Below, in pieces: positions 1-8,006 of a stretch of 40,783 nucleotides of DNA (positions are counted from its first letter, which is position 1; each line of letters begins with the position of its first letter). This DNA comes from Comamonadaceae bacterium (GTDB taxonomy: Bacteria > Pseudomonadota > Gammaproteobacteria > Burkholderiales > Burkholderiaceae_C), in the NCBI GenBank assembly GCA_947449025.1, contig CANFQF010000006.1:1-40783 (forward strand), in the 5' to 3' direction. The position numbers were made by a program, and so were the translations under genes. A model generated the notes under the pieces. The model was not told the origin of the DNA. It searched no databases and saw only the letters and a program-made list of their open reading frames with translations.

Positions 1-413
1 GCGCCACGGCCCTGGGCGATCATCACCGGCAGCACATGCTGCAGGCCCAGAAAGACACCGCGAACATTGATGGCCATCACCCGGTCGAACAGATCCTCGG
101 GGTAGTCCACCAGGTCATGGATCGGGCCCTGCCAGGCGGCGTTGTTCATAAAAACATCGATACGGCTCCAGGCCTGCAGGGCCTGGGCCACATAGGCGGC
201 AACGTCTTGGCTGCGGCTCACGTCGGCCACCGCCACCTGAGCCTCGCCGCCACGAGCCACCACCTCAGCGGCCGTCGCCTCGGCGGCGGCCCGGTCCAGG
301 TCGACCACCAGCACCCGGGCGCCCAGGCGTGCCAGGGCCACGCAGACGGCGCGGCCGATGCCGCCCCCGCCGCCTGTGACCACCGCCACCTGACCGTCGA
401 AATCGAGTTGCAT
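1..413 (-). CDS. SDR family oxidoreductase, C-terminus cut by window edge
   Basis: Only the first 137 or so residues are visible; the gene runs off the left edge. It begins MQLDFDGQ and shows the classical SDR glycine motif (TGGGGGIG, about residues 13-20), an Asp-containing VVDLD turn that favours NAD(H), and NNAAW in place of NNAG. The catalytic Tyr/Lys region is outside the window. By family it is an NAD(P)-dependent alcohol dehydrogenase or ketoreductase. Its ATG lies three bases after the stop of the monooxygenase gene upstream, so the two are almost certainly co-transcribed. An obvious pairing is alcohol oxidation to a ketone by the SDR followed by oxygen insertion by the monooxygenase; this is inference. 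Confidence 0.88.
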   Translation of the reverse strand, partial: MQLDFDGQVAVVTGGGGGIGRAVCVALARLGARVLVVDLDRAAAEATAAEVVARGGEAQVAVADVSRSQDVAAYVAQALQAWSRIDVFMNNAAWQGPIHDLVDYPEDLFDRVMAINVRGVFLGLQHVLPVMIAQGRG

Positions 414-416
414 CGC

Positions 417-2057
417 TCAGGCCGCCTGCGGCGCCTCCGATTTCGCGGCGCGGGCCGCCGGCGTCTTGCGCAGCGCGAAGCCGGAATAGCCTTGCTCGGC
501 GCACTCGCGCAGGTGGCGGCGGTAGCCGCGTACGCCGCCGGAGTAAGGCATGAAGACACGCGCCTTGCCCTTGACCTCCGCGCCGTTGTAATAAGAGTCA
601 GTGGTGAGATAGAGCGTCTCGCGGGCGCGCTCGTTCACATGCGCCACCCAGGCCTGCTCGGCCTCGGGCTTGGCCTCGAATTCAACGATGCCCTGGGCGT
701 CCATGGTCTTGATCAGAGCCGCCAGCCAGTCGATCTGTTCCTCAATGGATACCATCACATTGCTCAAAAGCGAGGGGCTTCCTGGGCCGACCACGATCAG
801 CATGTTGGGGAAGTCGGAGACCGACACGCCCAGTTGGGTCACAGGGCCGTCTTCCCACTTCTGGCGCAGCGTGATGCCCTCACGGCCCACGATGCTGGGC
901 TTGAAAAGAGAGCCAGTGAAAGCGTCAAAGCCGGTGGCGAAGATGACGATGTCAAATTCGTGCAGCTTGGCGGCAGTGCGGATGCCCTCGGGGGTGAATT
1001 CCACGATGGGCGACTCTTTCACGTCGGCCAGCTCGACGTTGTCGCGGTTGAAAGCCTGGAAGTAGCCGCTGTCCACCGAGGGGCGGCGCGCAGCGAAGTG
1101 GTGACCGCGGGGAATGAGCTTCTCGCGCACCTCGGGCTTGTCGATCACCGACCCGATCTTGCGGCGGATGAACTCGGCTGCGGTCTGGTTGGCCTCGGCA
1201 TTGAGCAAGATGTCGTAATAAGCCAGGGCAAAGCCAAAGCCCACCCGGTGCCAGGCCGCCTCATAGACCTTTTCCCGCTCCTCGGGGCTAACCTCTAGCG
1301 CCGACTGGCGGTTCACTGCAAACCCGAGGCCGGTGGGAGAGTTCCAGGCGCGCTCGCGGCGCTCGCGGTACTGGGCCTTGACCTGGCGGTCTTCTTCCTC
1401 CGACACCGGCGTGTTGGCCGCGGGAATGCTGTAGTTGGCGGTGCGCTGGAAAACCGTGAGGTGGGCCGCCTGCTTGGCGATCACCGGCGTCATCTGCATG
1501 CCCGACGAGCCGGTTCCGATGATGGCCACGCGCTTGCCGGTGAAGTCGATGGTCTCGCCACGGGGCCAGACACCGCTGTGGATGATGCGGCCCTTGAAGC
1601 CGGCCTGCCCGGGGTAGTCGGGGGCTTTGGTGGTGGACAACTGGCCCACGCACATCACGAAGTAGCGCGCGCTCCACTGGCGGCCGTCCACCGCGGTGAT
1701 CGTCCAGCGGGCGGCTTGCTCGTCGTAGCGCGCCTCGGTCATGCGGGTACTGAGCAAGATGTCCTTGCGCAGGTCGAAGCGGTCGGCCACGTGGTTGATG
1801 TAGCGCAGGATTTCGGGCTGGGTGGCGTAGCGCTCGCTCCAGCGCCACTCCTGCTCCAACTCCGGAGAGAAGCTGTAGGAGTAGTCGTAGCTCTCCACGT
1901 CGCAGCGGGCGCCAGGGTACTGGTTGTGGTACCAGACACCGCCCATGCCGTCGCTGGCCTCGAGCACCAGCACCTTCTTGCCCTGTCCCCGCAGCGTGTG
2001 CAGGGCCCGCAGCCCGGCAAAGCCGGCGCCAATCACGATCGCATCTACTTCTTGCAT
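417..2057 (-). CDS. Flavin-containing monooxygenase, Baeyer-Villiger type
   Basis: A 546-residue class B flavoprotein monooxygenase. It has an N-terminal FAD Rossmann motif (GAGFAG, residues 10-15), a second NADPH Rossmann motif (GTGSSG, 181-186) and, between them, the Baeyer-Villiger fingerprint F154-x-G156-x3-H160-x3-W164-P165. Length and motif order match cyclohexanone/phenylacetone-type BVMOs, which use NADPH and O2 to turn ketones into esters or lactones. The substrate cannot be read from the sequence. The C-terminus has an Ala-rich tail. It is the first gene of a minus-strand unit continuing into the truncated SDR, and it is divergent from the acyl-CoA ligase gene at 2260. The ATG at 2057 begins directly with the FAD-binding strand, so this start is preferred. 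Confidence 0.9.
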   Translation of the reverse strand: MQEVDAIVIGAGFAGLRALHTLRGQGKKVLVLEASDGMGGVWYHNQYPGARCDVESYDYSYSFSPELEQEWRWSERYATQPEILRYINHVADRFDLRKDILLSTRMTEARYDEQAARWTITAVDGRQWSARYFVMCVGQLSTTKAPDYPGQAGFKGRIIHSGVWPRGETIDFTGKRVAIIGTGSSGMQMTPVIAKQAAHLTVFQRTANYSIPAANTPVSEEEDRQVKAQYRERRERAWNSPTGLGFAVNRQSALEVSPEEREKVYEAAWHRVGFGFALAYYDILLNAEANQTAAEFIRRKIGSVIDKPEVREKLIPRGHHFAARRPSVDSGYFQAFNRDNVELADVKESPIVEFTPEGIRTAAKLHEFDIVIFATGFDAFTGSLFKPSIVGREGITLRQKWEDGPVTQLGVSVSDFPNMLIVVGPGSPSLLSNVMVSIEEQIDWLAALIKTMDAQGIVEFEAKPEAEQAWVAHVNERARETLYLTTDSYYNGAEVKGKARVFMPYSGGVRGYRRHLRECAEQGYSGFALRKTPAARAAKSEAPQAA

Positions 2058-2215
2058 CTCTTATCCCTTGGGTGGCCACCTGGCGCTAACGGTCCCGGCG
2101 GCTTCAGCAATTTTCCAGGCAGTAGTTCAAGCTACTAGCCGGTATTTTTTCGATATTCTAGGTATGAAAATCCGACCCGCCGCAAAAAGTTCATCGGTGA
2201 ATACCCTTATCCCAG

Positions 2216-2245
2216 CCGGTAGACAAGGCTACCGGTGAGTATTAT
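2216..2245. promoter_or_regulatory. Inverted repeat and -10-like box upstream of the acyl-CoA ligase
   Basis: The 202-base divergent gap 2058-2259 contains a perfect 7-bp inverted repeat, CCGGTAG (2216-2222) and CTACCGG (2229-2235), separated by six bases. It is followed by a -10-like TATTAT (2240-2245) only 15 bases before the ATG at 2260. The repeat could be an operator lying between -35 and -10. No good -35 or ribosome-binding site is visible, so any message would have a very short leader. An AT-richer patch around 2146-2170 could hold the opposing promoter for the monooxygenase. Confidence 0.35.
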
Positions 2246-2259
2246 AGTGCCAGCCTGCC

Positions 2260-3999
2260 ATGCACACATCCCAGAGCACCGCCCCTCTTTCCGCCGCCGC
2301 AGTTCCTGTCTCGCAGCGCCAGGAGGCCCTGCGCCTGCGCTTTCCAGCCTGGCAGGCCCGCACACTCGACCAGCTTTTTGACGCTATCGCGGCGGAGTTC
2401 CCACAGCGCCCCTGCGTTGTGACCGACGAGGGGCGCTGGAGCTACGCGCAGGTCAAGGCCCAGTCAGAGCAGCTGGCTGCAGGCTTGGCTGCTGCGGGTG
2501 TCCGACCCGGCGATCACGTCGGTCTGCTCATGGCCAACTACCCGGCCTTCGTCGCCACCAAGCTCGCGATTGCGCGGGCTGGCGCGGTATGCGTGCCAAT
2601 CAATTTCCTGAACCGGCGCGACGAGTTGGGCTATGTGCTGCGCCAGTCCGACGCGGTGCTGCTGATCACGATGGACCAGTTCAGGGGCCTGAACTACGAG
2701 CAGTTTCTCGACGAGCTAGCACCGGGCTGGGCGCAGCAAGGCGGCGGCGAGACCTTCCCGAGGCTGCGGCAGGTAGTGGTGTTTCCTACGGGGGAAGGGC
2801 CGGGCCCCCGCGAGGGCGCTGCGCAGTTGCAGGACTTCGGCGTCGGCCTCACTTGGCAGCCGATCGCGCAGCGCGACCCCGCCAGTAACTGCGACATCAT
2901 CTACACCTCCGGCACCACCGGCGCGCCCAAGGGCGTGATGATCACCCACGACATGATGCTGCGCACCGCCTTCGGCAGCGCCTGGGGCCGCGCCTTCGAA
3001 GACGGCCGCCGCATCTTGTTTTCGCTGCCGATGTACCACGTCTACGGCTATGTGGAGGGCATGCTGGCGGCGCTCTTCGTCGGCGGCTCCATCGTGCCGC
3101 AGCTGCGCTTTGACGCCGCCGAGACGCTGGACGGAATCGAGCGGCATGAGGCCAGCGACGTGCTGCTGATTCCCACCATGACGCTGGCGCTGGTCGACGA
3201 GCAGCGCAGGCGTCGCCGGGCCCTGCCCTCCTTGCGTTCGATGATCTCCTCGGGCGGCCGCTCACCGGCCACCCTTTGGGCGCAGATCGACGAGTGGCTC
3301 GGCCCCGTGGAACTCACCACCGGCTACGGCATGACCGAGGTCACGGCCTCCAGCACCGTCACCCGCCCGGATGATCCGGCCGAGCGGCGCCTCACCACCA
3401 ATGGCCGTCTGCGCGATGTGGGCCCCGCGGGTGACCCGGCCCTGGGCGGCCGCTTAGTGGCCTACCGCGTGGTTGACCCCGAGACTGGCCACATCGTGGC
3501 CCCAGGCGAGGTCGGCGAACTGCAAGCCCGGGGCCCGGGTGTGACCGCTGGCTACTACAACAAGCCGGAGGCGACTGCCGAGGCCTTCACCGCGGACGGG
3601 TGGCTGCGCAGCGGCGACCTCGGGCGTATTGACGCCGACGACTACCTCACCCTGGTGGGCCGACGCAAGGAGTCCTACCGCTGTGGCGGTGAGCTCGTGA
3701 TGCCCACCGAGGTGGAAGACCTGCTGGTCACCCACCCCGCCGTGCTCCAGGCCCATGTCGTGCCGGTCCCGGACGAACGCATGGGCGAGGTCGGCGTGGT
3801 CTTCGTGGTGCTGCGCGAGTCGCCGCAGGTGAGCGACGAAGACATCCTGGCCTTGTGCCGCGAACGGGTAGCCCGCTTCAAGGTGCCGCGCCATGTGCTG
3901 CGGATTCGCGCCGAAGACATACCCGCCACACCCTCGGGCCGCGCCCGCAAGTTCCTGCTCACGCAAATCGCGATTGAGCGGCTGGGGCTCACGGCCTGA
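2260..3999 (+). CDS. AMP-dependent acyl-CoA ligase (FadD-like) with Arg at the usual catalytic Lys
   Basis: A 579-residue ANL-superfamily enzyme that would activate a carboxylic acid to its CoA thioester via an acyl-adenylate. Visible motifs are the P-loop YTSGTTGAPKG (about 216-226), GYGMTE, SGDLG, and GRRKESYRCGGE of the hinge region. In the C-terminal lid, where the family has G-K, this protein reads PSGRARKF with Arg561 at the catalytic Lys position and a Lys three residues later. That Lys normally promotes adenylation, so activity or substrate use may differ. It heads a plus-strand set containing two hotdog proteins, a DUF35 protein and a thiolase-like protein. The ATG at 2260 has no clear ribosome-binding site, but no better start lies before the conserved N-terminal region. 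Confidence 0.88.
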   Translation: MHTSQSTAPLSAAAVPVSQRQEALRLRFPAWQARTLDQLFDAIAAEFPQRPCVVTDEGRWSYAQVKAQSEQLAAGLAAAGVRPGDHVGLLMANYPAFVATKLAIARAGAVCVPINFLNRRDELGYVLRQSDAVLLITMDQFRGLNYEQFLDELAPGWAQQGGGETFPRLRQVVVFPTGEGPGPREGAAQLQDFGVGLTWQPIAQRDPASNCDIIYTSGTTGAPKGVMITHDMMLRTAFGSAWGRAFEDGRRILFSLPMYHVYGYVEGMLAALFVGGSIVPQLRFDAAETLDGIERHEASDVLLIPTMTLALVDEQRRRRRALPSLRSMISSGGRSPATLWAQIDEWLGPVELTTGYGMTEVTASSTVTRPDDPAERRLTTNGRLRDVGPAGDPALGGRLVAYRVVDPETGHIVAPGEVGELQARGPGVTAGYYNKPEATAEAFTADGWLRSGDLGRIDADDYLTLVGRRKESYRCGGELVMPTEVEDLLVTHPAVLQAHVVPVPDERMGEVGVVFVVLRESPQVSDEDILALCRERVARFKVPRHVLRIRAEDIPATPSGRARKFLLTQIAIERLGLTA

Positions 4000-4095
4000 A
4001 GCACCAGCACCCTCTCACCTCTACCAACCGACTTCGCACGGGCCGCAACCGGCCGGGCGACGCCGGACCCCGACAAGACCCACGAAAAGGACTCC

Positions 4096-4542
4096 ATGAC
4101 AGACACCCTCCTCGGACGCCCCGTGCACGGGCTCATCACGCGGGACACACCGGTGGGCCACCCACTGGTCGGCGTGAAAAAGCGCGCCCTGATCCAGCTC
4201 ATGGGCTCCCGCCTTTGGGGGCGCTTCAACCCCAACCACTGGGACCCGGTGTATGCCGCCCAGACCGGCTTGGCCGCCCCCATCCAGACCGGCGAGATGT
4301 CCTCGGCCTATATCGCCGAGATGTGCGTGAACCACTTTGGCGCCAACTTCCTGCGCGGCGCGCGGGTGGTGTGCAAATACGTCGGCTCGACTCTGGCCAA
4401 TGAGGTGATCACCACCCACGGCGTGGTGCGGGAGAAAACTCCCAAGGGCAAGGGCTTTCGCTTCACCGTCGACGTCTGGGCCGAGAACGAGGCCGGCGAG
4501 AAGAAAACCGTGGGCTGGGTCGAAGTGGACGTGGGCGTCTGA
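4096..4542 (+). CDS. MaoC-like hotdog dehydratase/hydratase subunit
   Basis: A 148-residue single-hotdog protein. It carries a hydratase-2-like motif, N45-P-N47-H48-W-D50-P, followed by a Gly-rich turn and PIQTGEM, in the place where R-specific enoyl-CoA hydratases have D-x4-H. An AAAGGA-type ribosome-binding site precedes the ATG. It lies 13 bases upstream of a second, dissimilar hotdog protein and then DUF35 and thiolase-like genes. In actinobacterial sterol side-chain degradation a comparable set (ChsH1-ChsH2 hydratase with DUF35, partnered by the Ltp2 aldolase) hydrates an enoyl-CoA and then splits it by retro-aldol cleavage. That precedent suggests this is the catalytic half of a heteromeric hydratase; the assignment is inference from gene order and fold. 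Confidence 0.8.
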   Translation: MTDTLLGRPVHGLITRDTPVGHPLVGVKKRALIQLMGSRLWGRFNPNHWDPVYAAQTGLAAPIQTGEMSSAYIAEMCVNHFGANFLRGARVVCKYVGSTLANEVITTHGVVREKTPKGKGFRFTVDVWAENEAGEKKTVGWVEVDVGV

Positions 4543-4555
4543 AGGAAGCAATCGA

Positions 4556-5098
4556 ATGACTGAGAACAAAACTCTCCCCGCTACCGACGCCCTGACTCCG
4601 ATGACCGAGATCCAGGTCGGTCAGGTGCGTGACTTCGTGGACAGCCTGGCCGAGGAGTCGCAGACCTACTGGGACATGGTGACCATCGGCGACGAGCTCT
4701 CGCGCGAGCTGCACATCACGCCCGAACTCGTCATTCTCTACGCCGATGCGGTGGAGGACTTCAACCCCTGGTACGAGGGCTGGAAGATGAACACCTGGCA
4801 GATTCCAGGTGAGTCGCCCTTCGGCCCCGCGGTGGTGCCACCGCTGCTGGTCTCGCACTTTGTGCTGTCGGTGCAGTTTGACCACACCAAGCCCTTCGCA
4901 GTCGGCTCCATCCACACCTTCCACGACTCGGAAATCCTCGAGCCGATTCCGGTGGGCGCCACCGTGCGCATCACCACCCGGGCGATCGACAAGTTCATCA
5001 AGCGCGAGCGCCGCTACGTGCGCCACGAAGTGCATGTGACCGATGTGACCAGCGGCACGCTGTACATGCGCGAAGTACGCGACATTCTTTCGCTGTGA
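4556..5098 (+). CDS. Hotdog-fold MaoC-like protein (FAS1-like dehydratase half)
   Basis: A 180-residue protein. A roughly 40-residue N-terminal segment precedes one hotdog domain with YADAVEDFNPWYEG and, later, FGPAVVPPLLVSHFV, patterns seen in the N-terminal, often non-catalytic, half of double-hotdog hydratases. It lacks an obvious catalytic His at the usual place, so it probably partners the 4096-4542 protein. A GGAAG ribosome-binding site precedes the ATG. Its stop codon overlaps the GTG start of the DUF35 gene by four bases, so the two are probably translationally coupled. Confidence 0.75.
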   Translation: MTENKTLPATDALTPMTEIQVGQVRDFVDSLAEESQTYWDMVTIGDELSRELHITPELVILYADAVEDFNPWYEGWKMNTWQIPGESPFGPAVVPPLLVSHFVLSVQFDHTKPFAVGSIHTFHDSEILEPIPVGATVRITTRAIDKFIKRERRYVRHEVHVTDVTSGTLYMREVRDILSL

Positions 5099-5559
5099 GC
5101 GGCGCCATGCAAGCTGCGCCAGTCGTGCAGGGCCTCTTCGAGGGCCAGGGCGACGCCACCCGGCTTTTGGCCTCACGCTGCCGCGGCTGCGGCTCGGTGT
5201 ACTTCCCGCGCAGCCTCAGCTGCCGGCATCCGCGCTGCACTGACAAAGCGCCACAGGACATTCTCCTGGGCCCCCACGGCACCGTGTACAGCTTCACGGT
5301 GCAGGCTTACCGGCCACCACCGCTCTTCGTCATGGACGACTGGGCCCCCTACGCCCTGGGCCTGATCGAGCTACCCGAGGGCCTGCGGGTCATGGCCATG
5401 CTCACCGGCCGTGCGCCACAGGACTGGCGCATCGGCGAGCCGGTGACTTTGACCACGGGGGTGCTGTTCCGGGACGCCGAGGGACGTGAGGTGCTTACCT
5501 TCCAATTCAGGCCGCTCGCCATATCCACGGCCACTGCTGCCGAGGGAGCTCTCGCATGA
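5095..5559 (+). CDS. Zn-ribbon/OB-fold DUF35 protein
   Basis: A 154-residue protein with a rubredoxin-like zinc ribbon followed by an OB fold, typical of the DUF35 family that binds acyl-CoA and associates with thiolase-superfamily enzymes. Four cysteines, C29-x2-C32 and C43-x4-C48 (counting from the GTG start), would bind zinc; the GTVYSFTV strand and the rest form the OB fold. The GTG at 5095 overlaps the previous stop; an ATG at 5107 is an alternative start. It overlaps the thiolase-like gene by four bases (ATGA), the arrangement expected for subunits of one complex. Confidence 0.85.
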   Translation: MSGAMQAAPVVQGLFEGQGDATRLLASRCRGCGSVYFPRSLSCRHPRCTDKAPQDILLGPHGTVYSFTVQAYRPPPLFVMDDWAPYALGLIELPEGLRVMAMLTGRAPQDWRIGEPVTLTTGVLFRDAEGREVLTFQFRPLAISTATAAEGALA

Positions 5560-6746
5560 GGCCGGTCTACGTGCTGGGCGCGGGCGCCCACCCCTGGGGC
5601 AAGTTCCCAGACAAGCCCCAACTGCAGTTGGCACTTGACGCACTGGCCGAGGCGCTGAAGGACGCGGGCCTGGCCTGGGCCGACGTGCAAGGCCTGGTCG
5701 CTGCCAGCTCCCGCTTCGAAGGCGGGATGGGCTGGGGCCTGCATGCGAATGAAATCCTGCAGGCGGGAGGCGAGAGCGGCATTCCCGCGATCAACGTGGG
5801 CGGTGGCTGCGCCGCCGGGGCGATTGCCATCCACGAGGCCTACGCCATGGTTGCCAGCGGCCAGTGCGATGTCGCCACAGCCGTGGGGGCCGAGCGCATG
5901 CCCAAGGGCTTCATCCCCCGCCCGCCGGGGCTGGCCGACGACATCAGTGACCCGGACTTCCTGCGCTGGGTGGCGATGGGCGCCACCAACCCGGCCTACT
6001 GGGCACTGGAGGCGCGCCGACGCATGCACGACTTCGGCACGCGCGCGGAGACCTTCGCCGCCGCCTCTTCGCTGATGCACCAGCACGCGCTGGGCAACCC
6101 CCGGGCCCGCTACCGAAAAGCCTGCTCGGTGCAGGAGGTGCTGGCCTCCCCGGTGGTGAGCGACCCGCTGCATTTGCTGGAGATCTGCGCGGTGAGCGAC
6201 GGCGCCGCTGCTCTGGTACTGGGCACAGAAGAACAAGCCCGCCAACGCGGCGGCCCGATGGTGCGGGTGGCCGGCTGCGCCGCTGCCACCGGCCAGTTTG
6301 GCGACCCGGCCGCGCGCATACCCACCGTCTCACAAACGCTGTTGCCCGGCGTTTCACACACCAGCGAGGTGGTGGGCGCGGTCCAGCGCGCCATGGCCCA
6401 GGCCGGCGTATCGCATGCCGACGTCGACCTGATCGAGATGGCAGACAACACCGCCTGGCATGTGCTGGCCTGGCCCGAGCTGTTCGGCTTTGCCGAGCCG
6501 GGTGAGTCGGACCGCCTGGTCGCCAACGGCGGATACGGCCTCGCCGGCCGCTTGCCGATCAACCCCAGTGGCGGCTTTCTCTCGTTTGGCGAGGCCACCA
6601 CGGCCCAAGGCGTGCTGCAGGTGTGCGAGCTGGCCTGGCAGCTCCGGGGCGAGGCCGCGGGCAGGCAGGTCGAAGGCGCGCGGGTCGGTTTGAGCGCGGT
6701 GTTGGGGCTGGGCGCCAATGGTGCTTCGGTGGTGCTCACGCGATGA
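5556..6746 (+). CDS. SCP-x-type thiolase-like protein, possible retro-aldolase
   Basis: A 396-residue thiolase-superfamily protein of the SCP-x/lipid-transfer group. The nucleophile region reads VGGGC85AAG, so the Cys is retained. The loop that normally carries the GHP histidine reads SGGFLSFGE346ATTAQG, with Glu in place of His, and the C-terminal Cys-Gly motif is replaced by GLGANGAS. These changes argue against an ordinary thiolytic enzyme. Partnership with DUF35 and MaoC-like proteins recalls Ltp2, a thiolase-fold aldol-lyase of sterol degradation. It may therefore cleave a beta-hydroxyacyl-CoA to a ketone or aldehyde plus acetyl- or propionyl-CoA. A diverged thiolase is the alternative. 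The start overlaps the DUF35 stop. Confidence 0.82.
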   Translation: MRPVYVLGAGAHPWGKFPDKPQLQLALDALAEALKDAGLAWADVQGLVAASSRFEGGMGWGLHANEILQAGGESGIPAINVGGGCAAGAIAIHEAYAMVASGQCDVATAVGAERMPKGFIPRPPGLADDISDPDFLRWVAMGATNPAYWALEARRRMHDFGTRAETFAAASSLMHQHALGNPRARYRKACSVQEVLASPVVSDPLHLLEICAVSDGAAALVLGTEEQARQRGGPMVRVAGCAAATGQFGDPAARIPTVSQTLLPGVSHTSEVVGAVQRAMAQAGVSHADVDLIEMADNTAWHVLAWPELFGFAEPGESDRLVANGGYGLAGRLPINPSGGFLSFGEATTAQGVLQVCELAWQLRGEAAGRQVEGARVGLSAVLGLGANGASVVLTR

Positions 6747-6955
6747 AGAACCAGGTGCACCACGTGCTCCAGACAGGCATTCAACCCTGCAGGTTCGCAC
6801 TGGGTATTGCGATCCCAAAGCCAAGGCGTGACGCGCCCTAAAATCCTTCCTAGGCATTCGCGCGGCGGCACGTGAGAGCGCACCTGAACCCCCACCTGAG
6901 CCTGCAACGACCACAGCCGCAACTTCTTTCTTTTCCCTCCACAAATTTTTCGACC

Positions 6956-7813
6956 ATGAGCACTCGACACATTGGCGTCATCGGCGCCGGCACCATGGGC
7001 AATGGCATCGCGCAGGTCTGCGCCGTCGCCGGCCTAGACGTCACGATGACCGACATCTCGGACGCGGCCCTGCATAAGGGCGTAGCCACCATCAGCGGCA
7101 GCCTCGACCGGCTGGTGCAAAAGGAAAAATTGACACCTGAGGCCAAGGCCCAGGCCTTGGCACGCATCAAGACCTCCACCTCTCAGGCCGACCTTTCCAG
7201 CTGTGGCCTGGTGATTGAGGCTGCCACGGAGAACCTGGAACTCAAGCTGCGCATCCTGCGCGATCTGGAGAAGGTGGTCGGCCCGGATACGGTCATTGCC
7301 AGCAACACCTCGTCCATCTCCATCACCCAAATGGCCGCGGTGCTGCAGCACCCCGAGCGCTGCGTGGGCATGCACTTTTTCAACCCGGTGCCGGTGATGG
7401 CGCTGATGGAAGTGATCCGCGGCCTGCAAACCTCCGACACCACCCACCAGGTGGCAGTGGAATTTGCCCAGGCGGTGGGCAAGACCCCGATCACGGTCAA
7501 GAACGCGCCGGGCTTTGTGGTGAACCGCATCCTCTGCCCCATGCTGAACGAGGCCATCTTCGTGCTGCAGGAGGGCCTGGCCTCCCCCGAGGAAATCGAC
7601 GCCGGCATGCGCCTGGGGTGTAACCACCCGATCGGCCCGCTGGCCCTGTGCGACATGATCGGCCTGGACACGCTGCTGGCGGTAATGCACGTGTTTCACG
7701 AAGGTTTTGGCGACCCCAAGTACCGCCCGGCGCCTCTCCTCAAGGAGATGGTCGACGCTGGCCGCCTGGGCCGCAAGGTGGGACGGGGCTTTTACGATTA
7801 CGCGAAGAAGTAG
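6956..7813 (+). CDS. 3-hydroxyacyl-CoA dehydrogenase (3-hydroxybutyryl-CoA dehydrogenase type)
   Basis: A 285-residue stand-alone NAD-dependent dehydrogenase oxidising (S)-3-hydroxyacyl-CoA to 3-oxoacyl-CoA. It shows an N-terminal GAGTMG dinucleotide fold (about 10-15), SNTSSISIT, the catalytic His region [11 protein letters not shown], and a C-terminal helical domain with NAPGFVVNR and [11 protein letters not shown], all canonical for the Hbd/PaaH family. The reading frame is open further upstream, but the ATG at 6956 begins exactly at the family start. The 209-base gap before it (6747-6955) holds no gene and may contain its own promoter; I see no convincing one. A strong hairpin follows the stop. 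Confidence 0.93.
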   Translation: MSTRHIGVIGAGTMGNGIAQVCAVAGLDVTMTDISDAALHKGVATISGSLDRLVQKEKLTPEAKAQALARIKTSTSQADLSSCGLVIEAATENLELKLRILRDLEKVVGPDTVIASNTSSISITQMAAVLQHPERCVGMHFFNPVPVMALMEVIRGLQTSDTTHQVAVEFAQAVGKTPITVKNAPGFVVNRILCPMLNEAIFVLQEGLASPEEIDAGMRLGCNHPIGPLALCDMIGLDTLLAVMHVFHEGFGDPKYRPAPLLKEMVDAGRLGRKVGRGFYDYAKK

Positions 7814-7832
7814 GCGCCACCCGACCAGAGTC

Positions 7833-7855
7833 AAGGGCCCCTCGTGGGCCCTTTT
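7833..7855 (+). terminator. Rho-independent terminator after the 2260-7813 gene set
   Basis: A perfect 8-bp stem, AAGGGCCC (7833-7840) pairing with GGGCCCTT (7846-7853) around a five-base loop, runs into a TTTT tract (7852-7855) 20 bases after the dehydrogenase stop. The stem is symmetric enough to act in both directions, but the T tract favours the plus strand. The remaining gap to 8006 shows nothing else. Confidence 0.75.
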
Positions 7856-8006
7856 CCATTTGACCTGCTTTGCTGCCCTCGGTTGGCGTTGGCGTGCGAC
7901 GCTCGCTGGCCTTTGCGCTGCAGGCCATGGGAAAAAGAGAAGTTTGAGGGGAGAAGGCCAAGAGCAAATCGCCTACAGGTCAGCCCCAGCAGGCAATTGA
8001 GTGGCC

